From positions 496,001 through 560,000 of the forward strand of contig CAVRJC010000006.1 in NCBI GenBank assembly GCA_963721435.1: 64,000 nt of DNA, written 5' to 3'. The notes under the pieces are model-generated. The model made no database searches, was not told the DNA's origin, and worked only from the letters and a program-made list of their open reading frames with translations. Positions 7,582 through 17,374 of this stretch are shown here, piece by piece; within the stretch, counting starts at the first letter, position 1; the number at the start of each line of letters is the position of its first letter. Source of the DNA: CAVRJC01 sp963721435. Lineage in GTDB: Bacteria; Actinomycetota; Acidimicrobiia; IMCC26256; DASPTH01. Position numbers and translations under genes: made by a program.

Positions 7582-9384
7582 TCAGCCGAGGCGGGATTCC
7601 AGAGCGTCGAGCTGCTCGACGAGGCGCGCGGGCATGCGGTCGCCGAACTCCGCGAAGTACGCACGGATGCCGGGGAGCTCGCGCTTCCAGTCTTCGGGGT
7701 CGACGGCCAGTGCCGCAGCGAGATCCACCGCGGAGAGGTCGAGGCCGTCGGCGTTGAGGTCGGCTGCGGTCGGCACCACGCCGATCGGCGTCTCGGCACC
7801 GCCGGCGTCGCCGTCGAGGCGGCGGCAGATCCACTCGAGGACCCGCGAGTTCTCGCCGAAGCCCGGCCACAGGAACGAGCCGTCGTCGCCCTTGCGGAAC
7901 CAGTTCACGCCGTAGATCGTGGGGAGCGACGCCTCGTCGGTGCGGCCCGTCATCGACAGCCAGTGCGCGAAGTAGTCGCCCATGTTGTAGCCGCAGAACG
8001 GGAGCATCGCGAACGGGTCGCGACGCAGCTCGCCGAGCCCGCCGGTGGCGGCGGCGGTCTTCTCCGAGCCCATCGTCGCGGCGACGAGCACGCCGTGCTC
8101 CCAGCTCTGCGACTCGTACACGAGCGGGACGGTGGTGGCGCGGCGGCCGCCGAACAGGAAGGCCGAGATCGGCACGCCGTCGGGGTCCTGCCACTCCGGC
8201 GCGATCGACGGGCACTGGCCCGCGGGCACGGTGAAGCGCGAGTTGGGGTGCGCGGCGGGACGTCCGTCGGCGGGCGTCCAGGACTGACCCTGCCAGTCGG
8301 TGAGGTGCGCAGGCGCGTCGGGGGTCATGTCCTCCCACCAGACGTCGCCGTCGTCGGTGAACGCGGTGTTGGTGAACACGGTGTTGCTGGTGAGGGTGTG
8401 CATCGCGTTCGGGTTCGAGCGCTCGTTGGTGCCGGGCGCCACGCCGAAGAAGCCGAATTCGGGATTGATCGCGTGCAGGCGGCCCTCGGGCCCGAACTTC
8501 ATCCACGCGATGTCGTCGCCGATGGTCTCGACCTTCCAGCCCGGGACGGTGGGCACGAGCATGGCGAGGTTGGTCTTGCCGCACGCCGACGGAAACGCCG
8601 CCGCGATGTAGCGGACTCGGCCTGCAGGGTTCGTGATCTTCAGCACGAGCATGTGCTCGGCGAGCCAGCCTTCGTCGCGCGCGATCACGGACGCGATGCG
8701 CAGCGCGAAGCACTTCTTGCCGAGCAACGCGTTACCGCCGTAGCCGGAGCCGAACGACCAGATCTCACGCGTCTCGGGGAAGTGCACGATCCACTTCTCG
8801 TCGGCGTTGCACGGCCACGGAACATCGGTCTCGCCGGGTGCGATCGGCGCGCCCACCGAGTGCACGCACGGCACGAACTCGCCGTCGGCGCCGAGCACGT
8901 CGAGCGCGGCTTGCCCCGCGCGCGTCATCGTGCCCATGCTCAACGCGACGTACGGGGAGTCGGTGATCTCGACGCCGATGTACGAGAGCGGCGATCCGAG
9001 GGGGCCCATGCTGAACGGGACGACGAACATGGTGCGCCCGCGCATCGCGCCCTTGAACAGGCCCTGCAGCGTGGCCCGCATGTCGGCCGGCGCGCGCCAG
9101 TTGTTGGTGGGGCCGGCGTCGACTTCGGCCTCGGTGCAGATGAAGGTGCGGTCCTCGACCCGGGCGACGTCGTTCGGGTCGGAGCGGGCCCAGAACGAGT
9201 TGGGCCGCTTGTCGGGGTCGAGGGCGGTGAAGGTGCCCGCTTCGATGAGCTGCTTCACGAGCAGCTCGCGCTCGATGTCGGAGCCGTCGAACCAGTGGAC
9301 GGCGTCGGGCTCGCACAGCGCGGCGATCTCGTCCACCCAGGCGAGCAGGCCGGCATTCGTGGTCGGAGCAGACACCAGGGCCAC
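7582..9384 (-). CDS. pckG: Phosphoenolpyruvate carboxykinase (GTP)
   Basis: Converts oxaloacetate and GTP to phosphoenolpyruvate, CO2 and GDP, the entry step of gluconeogenesis in the cytosol. The protein has 600 residues, normal for the GTP-dependent family. The P-loop with the reactive cysteine reads AFPSACGKTNLAML; upstream are WSFGSGYGGNALLGKKC and GPTNNW, downstream FLFGGRRATTVPLVYE and the CGYNMGDYFAHW motif. The GTG start at 9384 is chosen because AGGGGAGGAA lies about seven bases before it; upstream in-frame starts would add sequence unlike the family. Divergent from the sulfatase gene. Confidence 0.95.
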   Translation of the reverse strand: MALVSAPTTNAGLLAWVDEIAALCEPDAVHWFDGSDIERELLVKQLIEAGTFTALDPDKRPNSFWARSDPNDVARVEDRTFICTEAEVDAGPTNNWRAPADMRATLQGLFKGAMRGRTMFVVPFSMGPLGSPLSYIGVEITDSPYVALSMGTMTRAGQAALDVLGADGEFVPCVHSVGAPIAPGETDVPWPCNADEKWIVHFPETREIWSFGSGYGGNALLGKKCFALRIASVIARDEGWLAEHMLVLKITNPAGRVRYIAAAFPSACGKTNLAMLVPTVPGWKVETIGDDIAWMKFGPEGRLHAINPEFGFFGVAPGTNERSNPNAMHTLTSNTVFTNTAFTDDGDVWWEDMTPDAPAHLTDWQGQSWTPADGRPAAHPNSRFTVPAGQCPSIAPEWQDPDGVPISAFLFGGRRATTVPLVYESQSWEHGVLVAATMGSEKTAAATGGLGELRRDPFAMLPFCGYNMGDYFAHWLSMTGRTDEASLPTIYGVNWFRKGDDGSFLWPGFGENSRVLEWICRRLDGDAGGAETPIGVVPTAADLNADGLDLSAVDLAAALAVDPEDWKRELPGIRAYFAEFGDRMPARLVEQLDALESRLG

Positions 9385-9488
9385 GTCGAGTTCCTCCCCT
9401 ACAAACGAGTGGATCGAGTGTACTGAGGGGCTTCCCGGCATCCCGAAATGCCGAAACCATCGTCCGAGGTCGCGGGAAGGAACCACTG

Positions 9489-11771
9489 ATGACTGAGCAG
9501 GACGCCCCGGGTCTGACCCTCGAGACGTCGACCGCACCGCGCGGCGAGCGGCGGGCGCGGCCCGACGGCCCCAACGTCGTGCTCATCGTCCTCGACGACC
9601 TCGGCTTTGCACAGCTCGGGTGCTACGGCTCCGACGTCGCCACGCCCAGCATCGACCGGCTCGCGGCGAACGGGCTGCGCTACAACCGCTTCCACGTCAC
9701 CGCGATCTGCTCCCCGACGCGTGCGTGCCTCCTCAGCGGTCGGAACCACCACGCGGTCGGTATGGGCTATCTCACCGACACGCCGATGACGTACCCGGGC
9801 TACACCGCGCGGATTCCCAACTCGGCGGCGACGATGCCGAGGGTGCTCCGCGACGCCGGATACAACACGATGGCGGTCGGTAAGTGGCACCTCGTGCCCG
9901 CGGGGGAGCGCTCCCACTCGGGCCCGTTCGAGCGTTGGCCACTCGGCTTCGGCTTCGAGCGCCACTACGGCTTCCTCCAGGGCGACACGAACCACTGGTC
10001 GCCCAACTTGGTGCGCGACAACCACTACGTCGCCCCTCCGCGCACGGCGGCCGAGGGGTACCACCTCACCGAGGACCTCGCCGACACTGCCATCGGGTAC
10101 GTGCAGGACCAGAAGAACGCGGCGCGCGATCGCCCGTTCTTCCTCTACTTCGCGACGGGCGCGGTGCACGCGCCCCATCACGTCGCGCCCGAGTGGGTGG
10201 AGCCCTACCGCGGGCGGTTCGACGACGGCTGGGAGGCGTGGCGGGCGCGTACGTTCGCGCGGCAGCAGGAGATGGGGATCGTCCCCGAGCACACGGTGCT
10301 CACCGAGCGGCCGTCGTGGGTGCAGGAGTGGGCCGAGCTGCCGGCCGAGCACCGCCGCCTGTTCGCGCACCAGCAGGAGGTGTTCGCGGGTTTCCTCGCG
10401 CACACCGACGCGCAGATCGGCCGGGTCCTCGCGCACCTCGAGGCGATCGGCGAGCTCGACGACACGATCGTGATGCTGGTATCCGACAATGGCACCAGCG
10501 CCGAGGGCGGGCGCATCGGGAGCTTCAACGAGCACCGGTTCACCCAGATGCTCCCGGAGGACATCGACGCCAACCTCGCACATCTCGACGAGTTCGGCGG
10601 CTTCCGCTCGTACAACCACTACGCATGGGGCTGGGCGTGGGCCGGCAACACGCCGCTGCAGCTCTGGAAGCGCTTCACCTGGTTGGGCGGCACGCGCACA
10701 CCACTGATCGTGCACTGGCCGAAGGGCATGAGCGCCCGAGGTGAGGTGCGCGACCAGATCGTGCATGCGATCGACGTGCTCCCCACGGTGCTCGGCGCGT
10801 GTGGTGTGGAGGCGCCCGCGACCGTCGACGGCGTGACGCAACTCCCGATCGACGGCGCCGACTTCCGCGCCACGTTCGACGACCCGCACGCGCCGAGCCC
10901 GCGTGACGTGCAGTACTTCGAGATGATGGGCTCGCGTTCGATCATCGCCGGCGGCTGGAAGGCGACCACCGATCACGTCCCCGGTGGCGTCGCCGACGAA
11001 GAGGCGTTCCTCGTGGGGAGCCGCAACTTCGGCCGCGATCACTGGGCGCTGTTCGACATGGCCGACGACTTCGCGGAGGCGCGCGACGTGTCGGCCGAGC
11101 ATCCCGACGTCGTCACACGGTTGCAGGAGCAGTGGTTCGTGGAAGCCGGCCGCAACCAGGTGCTCCCGTTGGCAGACGACTTCCTCGGCCGCATGGTCGC
11201 CGGATACCCGCAACCCGACCCGCCACGCGCGCGTTCGGTGTACCGACCGGACGGCGGCCCGGTGCCCGACGACTCCGTGCCGCGCCTGTTCGGCGCGTTC
11301 CAGATCACCGCGGCCGTCGACGTCACGCAGACTCCCGCCGAGGGGATCCTGTGCGCGATGGGGGACTGGACGAGCGGGTTCGCGTTCTGCGCGCTCGACG
11401 GCAAGCTCGCGTTCCTCCTCAACCGCGCGGGCGACGAGGTGCGCGTCGTGAGCGACGTCGCGGTGCCCGACGGCCCGCAGTCGCTCGCGTGCCGGTACGT
11501 GCCGAGCTTCGCCGGCGACCCCGTGCTCTCGTTGCTGCACGGCGACGCAGTGGTCGCGTCAGTGACGATCCCGGTGCCGATGCCCTTCGTCTGGCAGCAC
11601 GGTGGCACCTCGCTCAAGTTGGGACACGACCGCGGCTTCCCCGTGACCGACGACTACGAGACCCCGTTCGCGTGGAACGGCGTGCTCCACGAGGTGACCG
11701 TCGACACCAGCCCCGATGCCATATCGGTGGACCCGACGCACGCCGAGCGCGTCGAGCTGCACCGCGAGTAG
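9489..11771 (+). CDS. Type I sulfatase (arylsulfatase family)
   Basis: 760-residue alkaline-phosphatase-fold sulfatase that cleaves sulfate esters. Metal ligands begin with IVLDDLGF (Asp36-Asp37), and the core motif CSPTR at Cys74 is the formylglycine site matured by a sulfatase-modifying enzyme. Further marks are GKWHL and SDNGTS. After the sulfatase core (to about residue 545) comes an extra domain of about 200 residues that looks beta-rich. No signal peptide is seen, so a cytosolic enzyme or non-classical export is implied. The substrate is unknown. No maturation enzyme lies in the window. Confidence 0.9.
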   Translation: MTEQDAPGLTLETSTAPRGERRARPDGPNVVLIVLDDLGFAQLGCYGSDVATPSIDRLAANGLRYNRFHVTAICSPTRACLLSGRNHHAVGMGYLTDTPMTYPGYTARIPNSAATMPRVLRDAGYNTMAVGKWHLVPAGERSHSGPFERWPLGFGFERHYGFLQGDTNHWSPNLVRDNHYVAPPRTAAEGYHLTEDLADTAIGYVQDQKNAARDRPFFLYFATGAVHAPHHVAPEWVEPYRGRFDDGWEAWRARTFARQQEMGIVPEHTVLTERPSWVQEWAELPAEHRRLFAHQQEVFAGFLAHTDAQIGRVLAHLEAIGELDDTIVMLVSDNGTSAEGGRIGSFNEHRFTQMLPEDIDANLAHLDEFGGFRSYNHYAWGWAWAGNTPLQLWKRFTWLGGTRTPLIVHWPKGMSARGEVRDQIVHAIDVLPTVLGACGVEAPATVDGVTQLPIDGADFRATFDDPHAPSPRDVQYFEMMGSRSIIAGGWKATTDHVPGGVADEEAFLVGSRNFGRDHWALFDMADDFAEARDVSAEHPDVVTRLQEQWFVEAGRNQVLPLADDFLGRMVAGYPQPDPPRARSVYRPDGGPVPDDSVPRLFGAFQITAAVDVTQTPAEGILCAMGDWTSGFAFCALDGKLAFLLNRAGDEVRVVSDVAVPDGPQSLACRYVPSFAGDPVLSLLHGDAVVASVTIPVPMPFVWQHGGTSLKLGHDRGFPVTDDYETPFAWNGVLHEVTVDTSPDAISVDPTHAERVELHRE

Positions 11772-11786
11772 TCGAATCGGGAGTCG

Positions 11787-12014
11787 CTACACCTGGGCGT
11801 CGAGGATGCCCATGTCGGGCTCGGAGCCGAGGCGCAGGGTGGTGGCGCGGCCGTCGTCGTCGAGAGTGAAGTTCACTCGCTGGCCCTGACGCAGCATGTG
11901 GAAGATCGAGTCTTCGAGCGCGTCGGCCGCGAGCACGAACTCTTCGCGGTCGGTGTCGCGGACGACGATGCCCTCACCCGTCTGCGGGTCGTAGATGCGG
12001 ACGACGCCCTGCAT
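11787..12014 (-). CDS. Small cold-shock-like beta-barrel protein
   Basis: 75 residues resembling an actinobacterial cold-shock-like OB-fold family: GVVRIYDPQTGEGIVV, then LEDSIFHMLRQGQRVNF and a C-terminal LRLGSEPDMG. The aromatic RNP motifs of true CspA are absent, so nucleic-acid binding is uncertain. It converges with the sulfatase gene (15-base gap) and is followed upstream by rpmB on the same strand. Confidence 0.65.
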   Translation of the reverse strand: MQGVVRIYDPQTGEGIVVRDTDREEFVLAADALEDSIFHMLRQGQRVNFTLDDDGRATTLRLGSEPDMGILDAQV

Positions 12015-12070
12015 GCCGCGCGAGCCTCAGTTCTGTCGCGCTCGCTTGGCGTCCGAGACACTCGGGCGCA

Positions 12071-12098
12071 GCCGTGAGCGACGCTCGCCGCTCACGGC
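12071..12098 (-). terminator. Terminator hairpin of rpmB
   Basis: GCCGTGAGCG and CGCTCACGGC form a perfect 10-bp stem with an eight-base loop. The upstream arm overlaps the last codons and the stop of rpmB on the minus strand. Confidence 0.6.
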
Positions 12099-12280
12099 TT
12101 CTGGACCTTGCCTGCCTTGAGGCAGGAGGTGCACACGTGGATGCGCATCGGCGAGCCGTTGACGACGGCACGGATCTTCTGCACGTTGGGGTTCCAGCGC
12201 CGCTTCGTGCGCCGGTGCGAGTGGCTCAGGCGCATGCCGAACTGCGGCTTCTTGCCGCACACTTCACACACTGACGCCAT
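12092..12280 (-). CDS. rpmB: 50S ribosomal protein L28
   Basis: 62-residue large-subunit protein. It keeps the zinc-type Cys pairs (CEVCGKKP at the N-terminus and CTSCLKAGKV near the C-terminus) and the basic core SHSHRRTKRRWNPN with its following NVQKIRA. The ATG at 12280 gives the standard N-terminus MASVCEVCGK; upstream in-frame starts would add unrelated sequence. The gene is divergent from the DAK2 gene, the usual arrangement in actinobacteria and firmicutes. Confidence 0.95.
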   Translation of the reverse strand: MASVCEVCGKKPQFGMRLSHSHRRTKRRWNPNVQKIRAVVNGSPMRIHVCTSCLKAGKVQKP

Positions 12281-12347
12281 GACACAAACCTCGCTGCAAC
12301 GCCGGGAAGGCACTCTCGGGAACGGTGAAGGGTAGCAGTCAGCGTTG

Positions 12348-12353
12348 TACCAT
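12348..12353 (+). promoter_or_regulatory. Predicted -10 box (TACCAT), leaderless
   Basis: TACCAT lies seven bases before the GTG at 12361 with no Shine-Dalgarno sequence, which fits a leaderless mRNA for the DAK2-domain gene. Confidence 0.4.
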
Positions 12354-12360
12354 CCCAGCC

Positions 12361-14010
12361 GTGCCCGTCCTGGAAGAGCTCGGTGCGGCCGACCTGCGTC
12401 GGGTGGTTGCCACCTACCGCGACGCACTCCGCGCGCACCAGGAGGAGCTGAACCGGCTCAACGTCTACCCGGTCCCCGATGGCGACACCGGCACCAACAT
12501 GGCGCTCACGCTCGAGTCGGTGGTCGGCGAGCTCGACGGCGCCGACGCGGAGTCCGCGTCGGGCATGCGCTCCGTGTGCGCGGCGATCTCGCACGGATCG
12601 CTCATGGGGGCGCGCGGCAACTCGGGCGTGATCCTCAGCCAGATCCTCCGCGGGCTCGCCGACACGTTCGCGCCCCTCGACGCTGTGGATGGCACCGACG
12701 TCGTCACCGGGCTGCGACGGGCGACCGACGCCGCCTACGAGGCCGTGCTCCGCCCGGTCGAGGGCACCATCCTCACCGTCGTGCGGATGGCCGCCGAGTC
12801 GGTCGAGAAGGCCCTCGCCGGCGGCGAGACCACCCTCGAGGGGCTGTTCGAGCACGCGGTGGCGGCGGCGCGGCTCGCGGTCGAGCTCACGCCCGAGCTC
12901 CTGCCCGTGCTGCGCGACGCCGGGGTGGTCGACGCCGGCGGGCGCGGGTTCGAGCTGCTGCTCCAGTCGTGCCAGTGCGTGGTGTCGGGGGTGCCGGTGC
13001 CGCCGCCCGAGGTCGTCGCGACCCCGGCGGCGGTGGAGGCGCACATGCACGGCGACGACCTCTCCGGGCTCCGCTACGAGGTCATGTACCTCCTCAACGC
13101 CGATGACGGCAACGTCCCCGAGCTCAAGCGCACGTGGGGCGCGCTCGGCGACTCGATCGTGATCGTCGGCGGTGACGGCCTCTGGAACTGCCACGTGCAC
13201 ACCAACGACATCGGCGCCGCGATCGAAGCGGGGATCGAAGCGGGCCGGCCCGAGAAGATCCGCGTGACCGACCTGCTCGAGCAGGTCGAGGAGCTCGAAG
13301 AGGCGCAGTGGGTGCAGGAGCACGGCGGCGCGACCGTCGCGCCCGTCGAGCACGTGACCACCGCGGTCGTCGCGGTCGCGGTCGGCGACGGGCTCCGTCG
13401 ATTGTTCGCGAGCCTCGGTGTGCAGCAGGTCGTCGCCGGGGGTCAGTCGATGAACCCGTCGACCGCGCAGATCCTCGAGGCGGTGGAGCTGTGCGTCGCC
13501 GACGGCGTGATCGTCCTGCCCAACAACAAGAACATCGTCCCTGTCGCGCGGCAGGTGCCCGACCTCACCGAGCGCCCCGTCGGCGTCGTGCCGACCGCCG
13601 CGGTGATCGAAGCGCTCTCGGCGATGGTCGCGTACGACGCCGCCGCGTCGCTCGCCGACAATCTCGCGACGATGCAGGAGGCCGCCGAACGCGTGCGGTG
13701 CGGCGAGGTCACGCAAGCGGTGCGCGACAGCTCGGCCGAGTGCGGCCCGATCAAAACTGGGGATTGGATCGCGATCACGCGCGACGGTGTCGGCGCGGCC
13801 ACGCAGTCGGCGGTCGACGCGGTCATCGCGCTCGTCGACGTTCTCGTCGACGACGACTCCGAACTGGTCACGTTGATCACCGGCGCCGATGCGCGCGCCG
13901 GCGACACCGGGCGGATCGAAGAGCACCTCGCGCGCACCTACCCGCATGTGGAGATCGAGATCCACGAAGGTGACCAGCCGCTCTACCCGTATCTCGTCGG
14001 CGTCGAGTAG
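12361..14010 (+). CDS. DAK2 domain (FakA/YloV-like) kinase-type protein
   Basis: 549-residue protein. The N-terminal DAK2 (DhaL-like) domain, residues about 1-200, holds the nucleotide-Mg site NVYPVPDGDTGTNM and GSLMGARGNSGVILSQ; the C-terminal part includes the FakA-type domain (GGQSMNPSTAQIL, LPNNKNI). In firmicutes FakA phosphorylates fatty acids carried by FakB (DegV family). No fakB is visible in the window, so the substrate is inferred only. The GTG at 12361 fits both the family N-terminus and the -10 box. recG begins 16 bases after the stop, so an operon is likely. Confidence 0.85.
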   Translation: MPVLEELGAADLRRVVATYRDALRAHQEELNRLNVYPVPDGDTGTNMALTLESVVGELDGADAESASGMRSVCAAISHGSLMGARGNSGVILSQILRGLADTFAPLDAVDGTDVVTGLRRATDAAYEAVLRPVEGTILTVVRMAAESVEKALAGGETTLEGLFEHAVAAARLAVELTPELLPVLRDAGVVDAGGRGFELLLQSCQCVVSGVPVPPPEVVATPAAVEAHMHGDDLSGLRYEVMYLLNADDGNVPELKRTWGALGDSIVIVGGDGLWNCHVHTNDIGAAIEAGIEAGRPEKIRVTDLLEQVEELEEAQWVQEHGGATVAPVEHVTTAVVAVAVGDGLRRLFASLGVQQVVAGGQSMNPSTAQILEAVELCVADGVIVLPNNKNIVPVARQVPDLTERPVGVVPTAAVIEALSAMVAYDAAASLADNLATMQEAAERVRCGEVTQAVRDSSAECGPIKTGDWIAITRDGVGAATQSAVDAVIALVDVLVDDDSELVTLITGADARAGDTGRIEEHLARTYPHVEIEIHEGDQPLYPYLVGVE

Positions 14011-14026
14011 GGCCGGAACGACCGCG

Positions 14027-16204
14027 GTGCCGGACGGCATCACGCTGCACGATCTCGCGGGGAGGGCGGTCACCGAGCTGAAGCCGGTCGGCCCCAAGCT
14101 GGCGACCGGGCTCGCGGAGATGGGCATCACGACGGTGCTCGACCTGTTGCAGCACTATCCGCGCCGGTACGTCGACCGCACGCAGCGGGCGGAGATCGCC
14201 GAGCTGTCGATCGGCGACGAAGCGACCGTCGACGCCGAGGTGCGCTCGATCCACGCGCGGCGCACCCGCGACCGCAAGCGCACGATCGTGAACGGCGTCG
14301 TCTACGACGGCACCGGCCTGCTCGAAGTCGTGTTCTTCAACCAGCCGTGGCGCGAGCGCCAGCTGCGGCCGGGCACGCAGGTGTCGTTGTTCGGCAAGGT
14401 CGAGAGCTACCGGGGCAAGCGGCAGATGACGAACCCCGTGGTCGACGTGCTCGCCGCGCCCGACGACGAGCGCGACCCTGACGCGGAGAGCAGCGGCTCC
14501 GTGCCCGAACGGCAAAGTGGCGCCATCGTGCCCGTGTACCCGCAGTCCGGGAAGGCCGAGGTGCTCACGTGGCAGCTCGCGCGTGCGGTCGCGTCTGCGC
14601 TCGCACGTATCCGGCCGCGCGGTCTCGCCGATCCGCTCGACCGCGCGCGCCGCCGCGCGCACGACCTCGTCGATCGCAGCCACGCGTACGAGGGCATCCA
14701 CCGGCCCGAGACGATGGCCGACGCCTACTCCGCGGTGCGCCGCCTCAAGTTCGACGAGTTCCTGCGCATGCAGCTCGCGCTCGTCGCCCGCAAGCGCGCG
14801 CTCGCGGCCAACGCGGCGGGCATCCGTCACGACGTCGACGGCTCTCTCGTGCCGGAGTTCCACGCCCGGCTCCCGTTCCCGCTCACCGGTGACCAGGAGC
14901 GCGCGATCGCCGAGATCAGCCGCGACCTCGCGGGCAACGCGCCGATGCACCGCCTCCTGCAGGGAGAGGTCGGGTCGGGGAAGACGGTCGTCGCGCTCAC
15001 CGCGCTCCTCACCGCGGTGCAGGGTGGGTACCAGGGCGCATTCATGGCACCCACCGAGGTGCTCGCCGAGCAGCACGAGCTCACGATGCGCGCGCTGCTC
15101 GACGGGCTCGTGGTGCCGTCGGAGGGCACGCTGCTCGCAGAGCGCCCGGTGCGCTCGGCGCTGCTCACCAACCGCACGCCCGCGGCCGAGCGCCGGCGCA
15201 TCGCCGAGGGTCTGCGGGCGGGCGACATCGACATCCTCGTGGGCACACACGCGCTCATCTACGGCGGCGTCGAGTTCGCCAAGCTCGGGCTCGCGGTCAT
15301 CGACGAGCAGCACCGGTTCGGTGTGGAGCAGCGCGACCTGCTGCGGGCGAAGGGCGACTCACCCGACGTGCTCGTGATGACGGCCACTCCCATCCCGCGC
15401 ACCGCGGCGATGCTCATCTACGGCGACCTCGACAAGTCGGAGCTGCGCGAGCTCCCCGCGGGCCGGTCGCCGATCACCACCGAAGTCGTCGGCCCCGGCG
15501 AGCTCGAGCGGGTCGCGGTGTACGAGCGCGTGCGCACCGAGGTCGAAGCCGGCCGCCAGGCGTACGTCGTGTGCCCGCTCGTCGAGGGGAGCGAGAAGCT
15601 CGAAGCGCGTGCTGCGACCGAGGAGCTCGAGCGCCTCCGGGCCGAGGAGCTGGCCGGACTGCGCATCGACCTGCTGCACGGTCAGATGCCGTCGGCCGAC
15701 AAGGAGGCGGCGATGGTCGCGTTCCGCGCCGGTGCCACCGACGTGCTGGTCGCGACAACCGTGATCGAAGTGGGGGTCGACGTCCCGAATGCGACCGTCA
15801 TGGTGGTGGAGGACGCCGACCGGTTCGGGCTGCTCCAGCTCCACCAGCTCCGAGGCCGCATCGGCCGCGGCGCGCATTCGTCGTACTGCTATCTCCTCGC
15901 GGCGCCGTCGACCCCCGAGGGTGAAGCGCGCATGGCCGCGATGGTGGAGTCGAGCGACGGGTTCGAGCTTGCGGAGCGCGATCTCGCGATCCGCGGCGCG
16001 GGGGAGGTGTTCGGCGAGCGCCAGGCGGGCTGGACCGACCTGAAGCTGGGCCGGCTCCCCGCCGACGAGCCGATCGTGATGGAAGCGCGCGCGTTGGCGG
16101 AGGCGATCCTCGACGACGACCCCATGCTCACCGCGCACGCGCAACTCCGCGAAGAGGTCGAGGACCTCCTCGGTGACGCGGTCGAGTTCCTCTTCAAGAG
16201 CTGA
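14027..16204 (+). CDS. recG: ATP-dependent DNA helicase RecG
   Basis: 725-residue superfamily 2 helicase that reverses stalled forks and branch-migrates Holliday junctions. The N-terminal wedge (OB) domain includes the GPKLATGL helix-hairpin-helix-like stretch and LLQHYPRRYVDR. Helicase motifs: GEVGSGKT (Walker A), APTEVLAEQH, IDEQHRFGVEQR (DEQH box), MTATPIPRT, LHGQM, and QLHQLRGRIGRG. The start is GTG 14027; upstream in-frame sequence overlaps the previous gene and looks non-coding. It lies 16 bases after the DAK2 gene and is followed by rsmD. Confidence 0.95.
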   Translation: MPDGITLHDLAGRAVTELKPVGPKLATGLAEMGITTVLDLLQHYPRRYVDRTQRAEIAELSIGDEATVDAEVRSIHARRTRDRKRTIVNGVVYDGTGLLEVVFFNQPWRERQLRPGTQVSLFGKVESYRGKRQMTNPVVDVLAAPDDERDPDAESSGSVPERQSGAIVPVYPQSGKAEVLTWQLARAVASALARIRPRGLADPLDRARRRAHDLVDRSHAYEGIHRPETMADAYSAVRRLKFDEFLRMQLALVARKRALAANAAGIRHDVDGSLVPEFHARLPFPLTGDQERAIAEISRDLAGNAPMHRLLQGEVGSGKTVVALTALLTAVQGGYQGAFMAPTEVLAEQHELTMRALLDGLVVPSEGTLLAERPVRSALLTNRTPAAERRRIAEGLRAGDIDILVGTHALIYGGVEFAKLGLAVIDEQHRFGVEQRDLLRAKGDSPDVLVMTATPIPRTAAMLIYGDLDKSELRELPAGRSPITTEVVGPGELERVAVYERVRTEVEAGRQAYVVCPLVEGSEKLEARAATEELERLRAEELAGLRIDLLHGQMPSADKEAAMVAFRAGATDVLVATTVIEVGVDVPNATVMVVEDADRFGLLQLHQLRGRIGRGAHSSYCYLLAAPSTPEGEARMAAMVESSDGFELAERDLAIRGAGEVFGERQAGWTDLKLGRLPADEPIVMEARALAEAILDDDPMLTAHAQLREEVEDLLGDAVEFLFKS

Positions 16205-16233
16205 CGAGACCGGACGACTGGCGGATCACTGGC

Positions 16234-16810
16234 ATGGCGCGCGGGCTGCGGATCGTGGGAGGAAGCGCCGGGGGCCGACGGCTGGTCGCGCCGAAGGGCG
16301 ACGCGCGGCCGACCACCGACCGCGTGAAAGAAGCGTTGTTCAACGTGCTCGGCGCGCGCGTCGTCGGCGCCGCGGTGCTCGACCTGTACGCGGGGAGTGG
16401 CGCGCTCGGGATCGAGGCCCTGTCGCGCGGCGCGGCGCGAGCGGTGTTCGTCGACGACGACGCGGCTGCCGTCACCGCGATCCGTGAGAACCTCGAGGCA
16501 GCAGGCTTCGCCGCCGAGGCACAGGTCACGCGTGTGACGGTTGCGCAGTACCTCGCGCGCGTCACTCCCGGGCAGGTCGCCGCCGAGCACCGCTTCGATC
16601 TGGTGCTCCTCGACCCGCCCTACGACACCCCGACCACGGAGGTCGAAGGCGTGCTCACGGCACTGGCGGGGTCCGGCGCTGCTCGCCCCGGGCGGCCGCG
16701 TCGTCGTCGAACGGGCGCGGGCTGCGGGGCCACCGGTGCTCCCGCCCACGTGGGAGACCGAATTCCATCGGGCATACGGCGATACGCTCCTGATGATCGC
16801 GACCTCTTAG
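16234..16810 (+). CDS. rsmD: 16S rRNA (guanine966-N2)-methyltransferase, frameshifted near 16660-16680
   Basis: SAM-dependent methyltransferase of small-subunit rRNA. The first frame carries RIVGGSAGGRRL, RPTTDRVKEALFN, the SAM loop DLYAGSGALGIEAL and the catalytic DPPY (LLDPPYDTP). After LTALAGSG the frame turns to arginine-rich nonsense, while the next frame continues LLAPGGRVVVER and the C-terminal FHRAYGDT, stopping at 16810. The span (577 bases) implies one net extra base, in or near the GGGG run at 16669. As rsmD is widely conserved, a sequencing indel is the likely cause. coaD follows, as is typical. Confidence 0.85.
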
Positions 16811-16855
16811 GGTCCACCGTTCGATCTCGTCGATCTCGATCAGGAGCAACTCGTC

Positions 16856-17374
16856 GTGGCGACTGCCATGTGCCCGGGCTCGTTCGATCCCGTCACCAAC
16901 GGCCATCTCGACATCATCGAGCGCACGGCCCGGCACTTCGACGACGTCATCGTCGCGGTCACCCGCAACCCGCAGAAGTCGGGGTCACGCTTCGGGCTCG
17001 AGGAGCGCCAGGAGATGCTCGAGGAGACCATCGGGCATCTCGTCAACGTGCGGATCGAGTGGCTCACGGGCCTCGTGGTCGACTTCGCGCAGGCGCACGG
17101 GGTCTCGGCCATCGTCAAGGGCCTGCGCGCGGTCTCCGACTTCGACTACGAGCTCCAGATGGCGCAGATGAACCAGCGGCTCGCGGGGATCGACACGTTC
17201 TTCATCTCCACCAGCCCGCAGTACTCGTTCCTGTCGTCGAGCCTGGTGTGCGAGGTGGCGAAGTTCGGCGGTGACGTCTCGGAGATGGTGCCGCCCGGCG
17301 TGGTGGTGCGCCTCGAGAAGATGTTCGCTTCGGGTGCCGCCGTGGGCGACGACGACGGCGAGGCGGGAGCATGA
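16856..17374 (+). CDS. coaD: Phosphopantetheine adenylyltransferase
   Basis: 172-residue nucleotidyltransferase that joins ATP and 4'-phosphopantetheine to dephospho-CoA, the penultimate step of CoA synthesis. The N-terminal PGSFDPVTNGHLDII carries the T/HxGH nucleotide site; KGLRAVSDFDYELQMAQMN and the later ISTSPQYSFLSSSLV are family signatures. GTG start with AGGAG about nine bases before it. Its stop overlaps the ATG of the SepIVA-like gene (ATGA), so they are translationally coupled. Confidence 0.95.
   Translation: MATAMCPGSFDPVTNGHLDIIERTARHFDDVIVAVTRNPQKSGSRFGLEERQEMLEETIGHLVNVRIEWLTGLVVDFAQAHGVSAIVKGLRAVSDFDYELQMAQMNQRLAGIDTFFISTSPQYSFLSSSLVCEVAKFGGDVSEMVPPGVVVRLEKMFASGAAVGDDDGEAGA

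Noticed and set aside
9385..9537. A longer PEP carboxykinase start
   Set aside because: The extra 51 residues do not resemble the family, and they would remove the intergenic space shared with the divergent sulfatase; the strong ribosome-binding site supports 9384.
16811..17274. Long C-terminal extension of rsmD in its first frame
   Set aside because: It runs in another frame through coaD and is arginine-rich; the RsmD C-terminus is found in the next frame, ending at 16810.
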